This document shows positions 62,444 through 64,000 of a DNA stretch of 64,000 bases, one piece after another. Location of the stretch: NCBI RefSeq assembly GCF_021390575.1, contig NZ_JAJEJQ010000001.1, positions 558,001 through 622,000 on the forward strand, written 5' to 3'. The notes under the pieces are model-generated. The model was not told the origin of the DNA and did not search any database. It worked only from the letters and a program-made list of their open reading frames with translations. Numbering within the stretch: the first letter of the stretch is position 1; each line of letters begins with the position of its first letter. The position numbers and the translations under genes are program-made. Source of the stretch: Paraburkholderia adhaesiva. GTDB taxonomy: Bacteria; Pseudomonadota; Gammaproteobacteria; Burkholderiales; Burkholderiaceae.

Positions 62444-63514
62444 ATGTCTGACTTAACGCAGCGCGCGGTCGATATCGCGCTGATTGTGGCCGGCGCTGAA
62501 GGCGCCGTTCACCTGCACCTGAATTTCCTGGCGTCGGGCGGCGTGCATCACCCCGATCCGACGCTGGTCGCATTCTGCGCGGCGCTCGCCTTGTCGGTGT
62601 TTCCCGCGTGCGGCACGTACGGCTCGCGATCGCGCGGCGGCAAGACACTCTTTAGCGTGGCCTGGCGCACGGCACTCGCGTGGCTCGCGGTGCAGCTTTG
62701 CGGACTCGTGCTGCTTTACGCGATTCATCACGATCATCTGCTTGCGCTGCCGTGGTTCATCTACTGGACGCTGACCACGGGGATATTGCTGCTGACGTCG
62801 CACACGCTGTTTTTTGCCGAGTTCAGTGTGCTGCGTCTTACGCGTGCGTGGTGGCATCACGAGCCGCTCAAAGGCGAGTTGCGCGAAGCGGGTTCCGCCG
62901 CCGTGTTCGGGCATGCCGTGAAGCGCGTCTTCGACATCGTCGCGGCGGTGAGCGCCCTCGTCGTGCTCTCGCCGCTGCTCGTCGTCGTCGCGCTGATGGT
63001 GCGGCGCGATGGCGGGCCGATGCTGTATGGACATGTCCGCGTTGGGCGTCATGGAAAAAAATTCCGCTGCCTGAAGTTCAGAACGATGGTGGTGAATTCG
63101 GAGCAGGTGCTGAGGGATCTGCTTGCGTGCGATCCCGATGCGCGTGCCGAATGGGAGCGCGAATTCAAGCTCAAGAACGATGTGCGCGTTACGCGGCTCG
63201 GTCGCTTCCTGCGGAAGTCGAGCCTCGACGAACTGCCGCAGATCTGGAACGTGCTGCGCGGCGATATGAGCTTCGTTGGTCCACGTCCGATCATCGATCA
63301 GGAACTGGAGCGCTACGGTGACGCCGGCAAGTACTACCTGATGGTGACGCCCGGTATCACCGGTCTGTGGCAGGTGAGCGGGCGCAATGACGTCGACTAC
63401 GCAACGCGCGTATCGCTCGATGTTTCCTATGTGACGACATGGACCTTCTGGAAGGACATGGGAATCCTGTTCAGGACGTTCTCCGTGGTGGTTCGCCGTA
63501 GCGGCGCCTATTGA
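62444..63514 (+). CDS. Undecaprenyl-phosphate sugar phosphotransferase (WbaP/BceB type)
   Basis: A 356-residue priming transferase for exopolysaccharide. The N-terminal part has about four membrane helices. The C-terminal bacterial sugar transferase domain starts at VFGHAVKRVFDIVAAVSALVVLSPLLVVVALMVRRDGGPMLYGHVRVG and continues with FRCLKFRTMVVNSEQ, RFLRKSSLDELPQIWNVLRGDMSFVGPRPI and TPGITGLWQVSGRNDVDYATRVSLDVSYV. It starts repeat-unit assembly on undecaprenyl phosphate, as BceB does in cepacian synthesis. It is shorter than some WbaP proteins because its N-terminal part is reduced. wza follows 102 bp downstream. Confidence 0.92.
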   Translation: MSDLTQRAVDIALIVAGAEGAVHLHLNFLASGGVHHPDPTLVAFCAALALSVFPACGTYGSRSRGGKTLFSVAWRTALAWLAVQLCGLVLLYAIHHDHLLALPWFIYWTLTTGILLLTSHTLFFAEFSVLRLTRAWWHHEPLKGELREAGSAAVFGHAVKRVFDIVAAVSALVVLSPLLVVVALMVRRDGGPMLYGHVRVGRHGKKFRCLKFRTMVVNSEQVLRDLLACDPDARAEWEREFKLKNDVRVTRLGRFLRKSSLDELPQIWNVLRGDMSFVGPRPIIDQELERYGDAGKYYLMVTPGITGLWQVSGRNDVDYATRVSLDVSYVTTWTFWKDMGILFRTFSVVVRRSGAY

Positions 63515-63616
63515 GTCGTTCGAACGGGATGGATCAGACGAATTGCTTGTCGGGCTGAGTATCCGCGCCAAGGGGAATGGCGCGGAGCGCATGCACGGGG
63601 GACCGGGAGTAGGGCA

Positions 63617-64000
63617 ATGAAAATGAACGCGAAGGACTCGTTCGACGCAGCCGCCGCGCGAATTGCGCGGGCTTTCGGCGCGTCGGGGACGCTGCGTTGC
63701 AGAGCCACGCGTGCTGCGTGGCTCGTGCTCGCGGGATTGGGTGGCTGCGCCTTGTCGCCGGGCATGTCGTTCGCTCCGGCAGGTGGCGGCGCGAGCTCGA
63801 ATGCCGCCGCCAGTGCGGCGGTGAATACGGCCTCGGGCGCGTCGGTGCCCGATAGCATGGTCAAGAAGGGGATCGTGGGCGCACCGTCTGGTCAGGTTGT
63901 CGAGATCACGGGCGATCTCGTGGAAAACGAGGCGGCGGCGCGGCCCACAGGCATTCCAGATGATGTGCAGAAGCTGTTCGGCACGCCCACGCCCTATGCG
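63617..64000 (+). CDS. Wza/BceE-type polysaccharide export lipoprotein, 5' part
   Basis: I translated this frame directly from an ATG at 63617: 128 residues, still open at the window edge. The N-terminus is basic, followed by a membrane segment ending in the lipobox LGGC (Cys44), then a low-complexity Ala/Gly/Ser stretch and IVGAPSGQVVEITGDLVENEAAARPTG, which is where the export (SLBB/PES) domain of Wza proteins begins. It would form the outer-membrane channel for the polymer assembled by the neighbouring genes. AGGG precedes the start. Confidence 0.75.
   Translation, partial: MKMNAKDSFDAAAARIARAFGASGTLRCRATRAAWLVLAGLGGCALSPGMSFAPAGGGASSNAAASAAVNTASGASVPDSMVKKGIVGAPSGQVVEITGDLVENEAAARPTGIPDDVQKLFGTPTPYA

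Noticed and set aside
1..64000. tRNA, rRNA or integrated mobile element
   Set aside because: I looked for GTTCGA-type T-loops, transposase or integrase genes other than xerD, and long terminal repeats, and found none. A tRNA could still be missed by eye.

Overview
The window is a 64 kb, GC-rich, densely packed chromosomal segment from a betaproteobacterium of the family Burkholderiaceae (Burkholderia sensu lato, most likely Paraburkholderia or Caballeronia). The judgement rests on gene content and order: a kynBUA operon with a divergent Lrp-type regulator, an hda-HAD-pcnB-folK-deoxynucleoside kinase run, and an exopolysaccharide locus of the Burkholderia bce type at the right edge. I found no tRNA, rRNA, CRISPR array, prophage or insertion sequence. 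About 63 protein genes, two of them cut by the window edges, plus one gene fragment, account for nearly all of the sequence.

Layout. 1-5706 is a minus-strand operon: AI-2E-type permease, hda, HAD phosphatase, pcnB, folK and an edge-truncated deoxynucleoside kinase. purM follows on the plus strand and converges on the tryptophan-to-anthranilate operon kynBUA (7063-9981), which faces away from its probable Lrp-type regulator (10114). 10634-19682 holds housekeeping and stress genes: flavin reductase, msrA, a DUF72 protein, cfa, pdxH, tcdA, a thioredoxin-TPR protein, pirin and an EamA exporter. 19809-29455 is rich in cell-wall, tRNA and DNA maintenance genes: N-acetylmuramoyl-L-alanine amidase, tsaE, queG, ogt, xerD, ybaK, plsY, yajQ and murB, with a small DUF4160/DUF2442 pair between them. 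hmgA-fahA (30633-33304) completes tyrosine and phenylalanine catabolism. 33401-49540 is more accessory: four transporters of the MFS and TSUP type, a winged-helix/TPR regulator beside an 849-bp-spaced tandem duplication, a crotonase, a LysR regulator, a TAXI-type binding protein, RarD and several small orphan proteins.

50194-54873 is a complete sulfide detoxification module: a BigR/SqrR-type ArsR repressor with the diagnostic cysteine pair, two YeeE/YedE sulfur-transport proteins, a DUF442-sulfide:quinone oxidoreductase fusion and a TauE/SafE exporter on the minus strand, with a persulfide dioxygenase divergent. The two directions start from interleaved promoters in an AT-rich spacer. This is the best-supported regulatory circuit in the window.

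From 57731 to the right edge lie an entericidin, a WecA/MraY-like transferase, a GT2 glycosyltransferase, a secreted clan GH-A-like glycosidase, a WbaP-type priming transferase and the start of a Wza-type export lipoprotein: the left part of an exopolysaccharide locus.

The items I would look at first are the tandem duplication that left a C-terminal fragment of the TPR regulator (35980-37640), a hairpin that would mask the ogt ribosome binding site, clamp-binding-like motifs in the DUF72 protein, a catalytically dead EAL protein, and the sulfide switch. No wholly new multi-gene system could be demonstrated from sequence alone.
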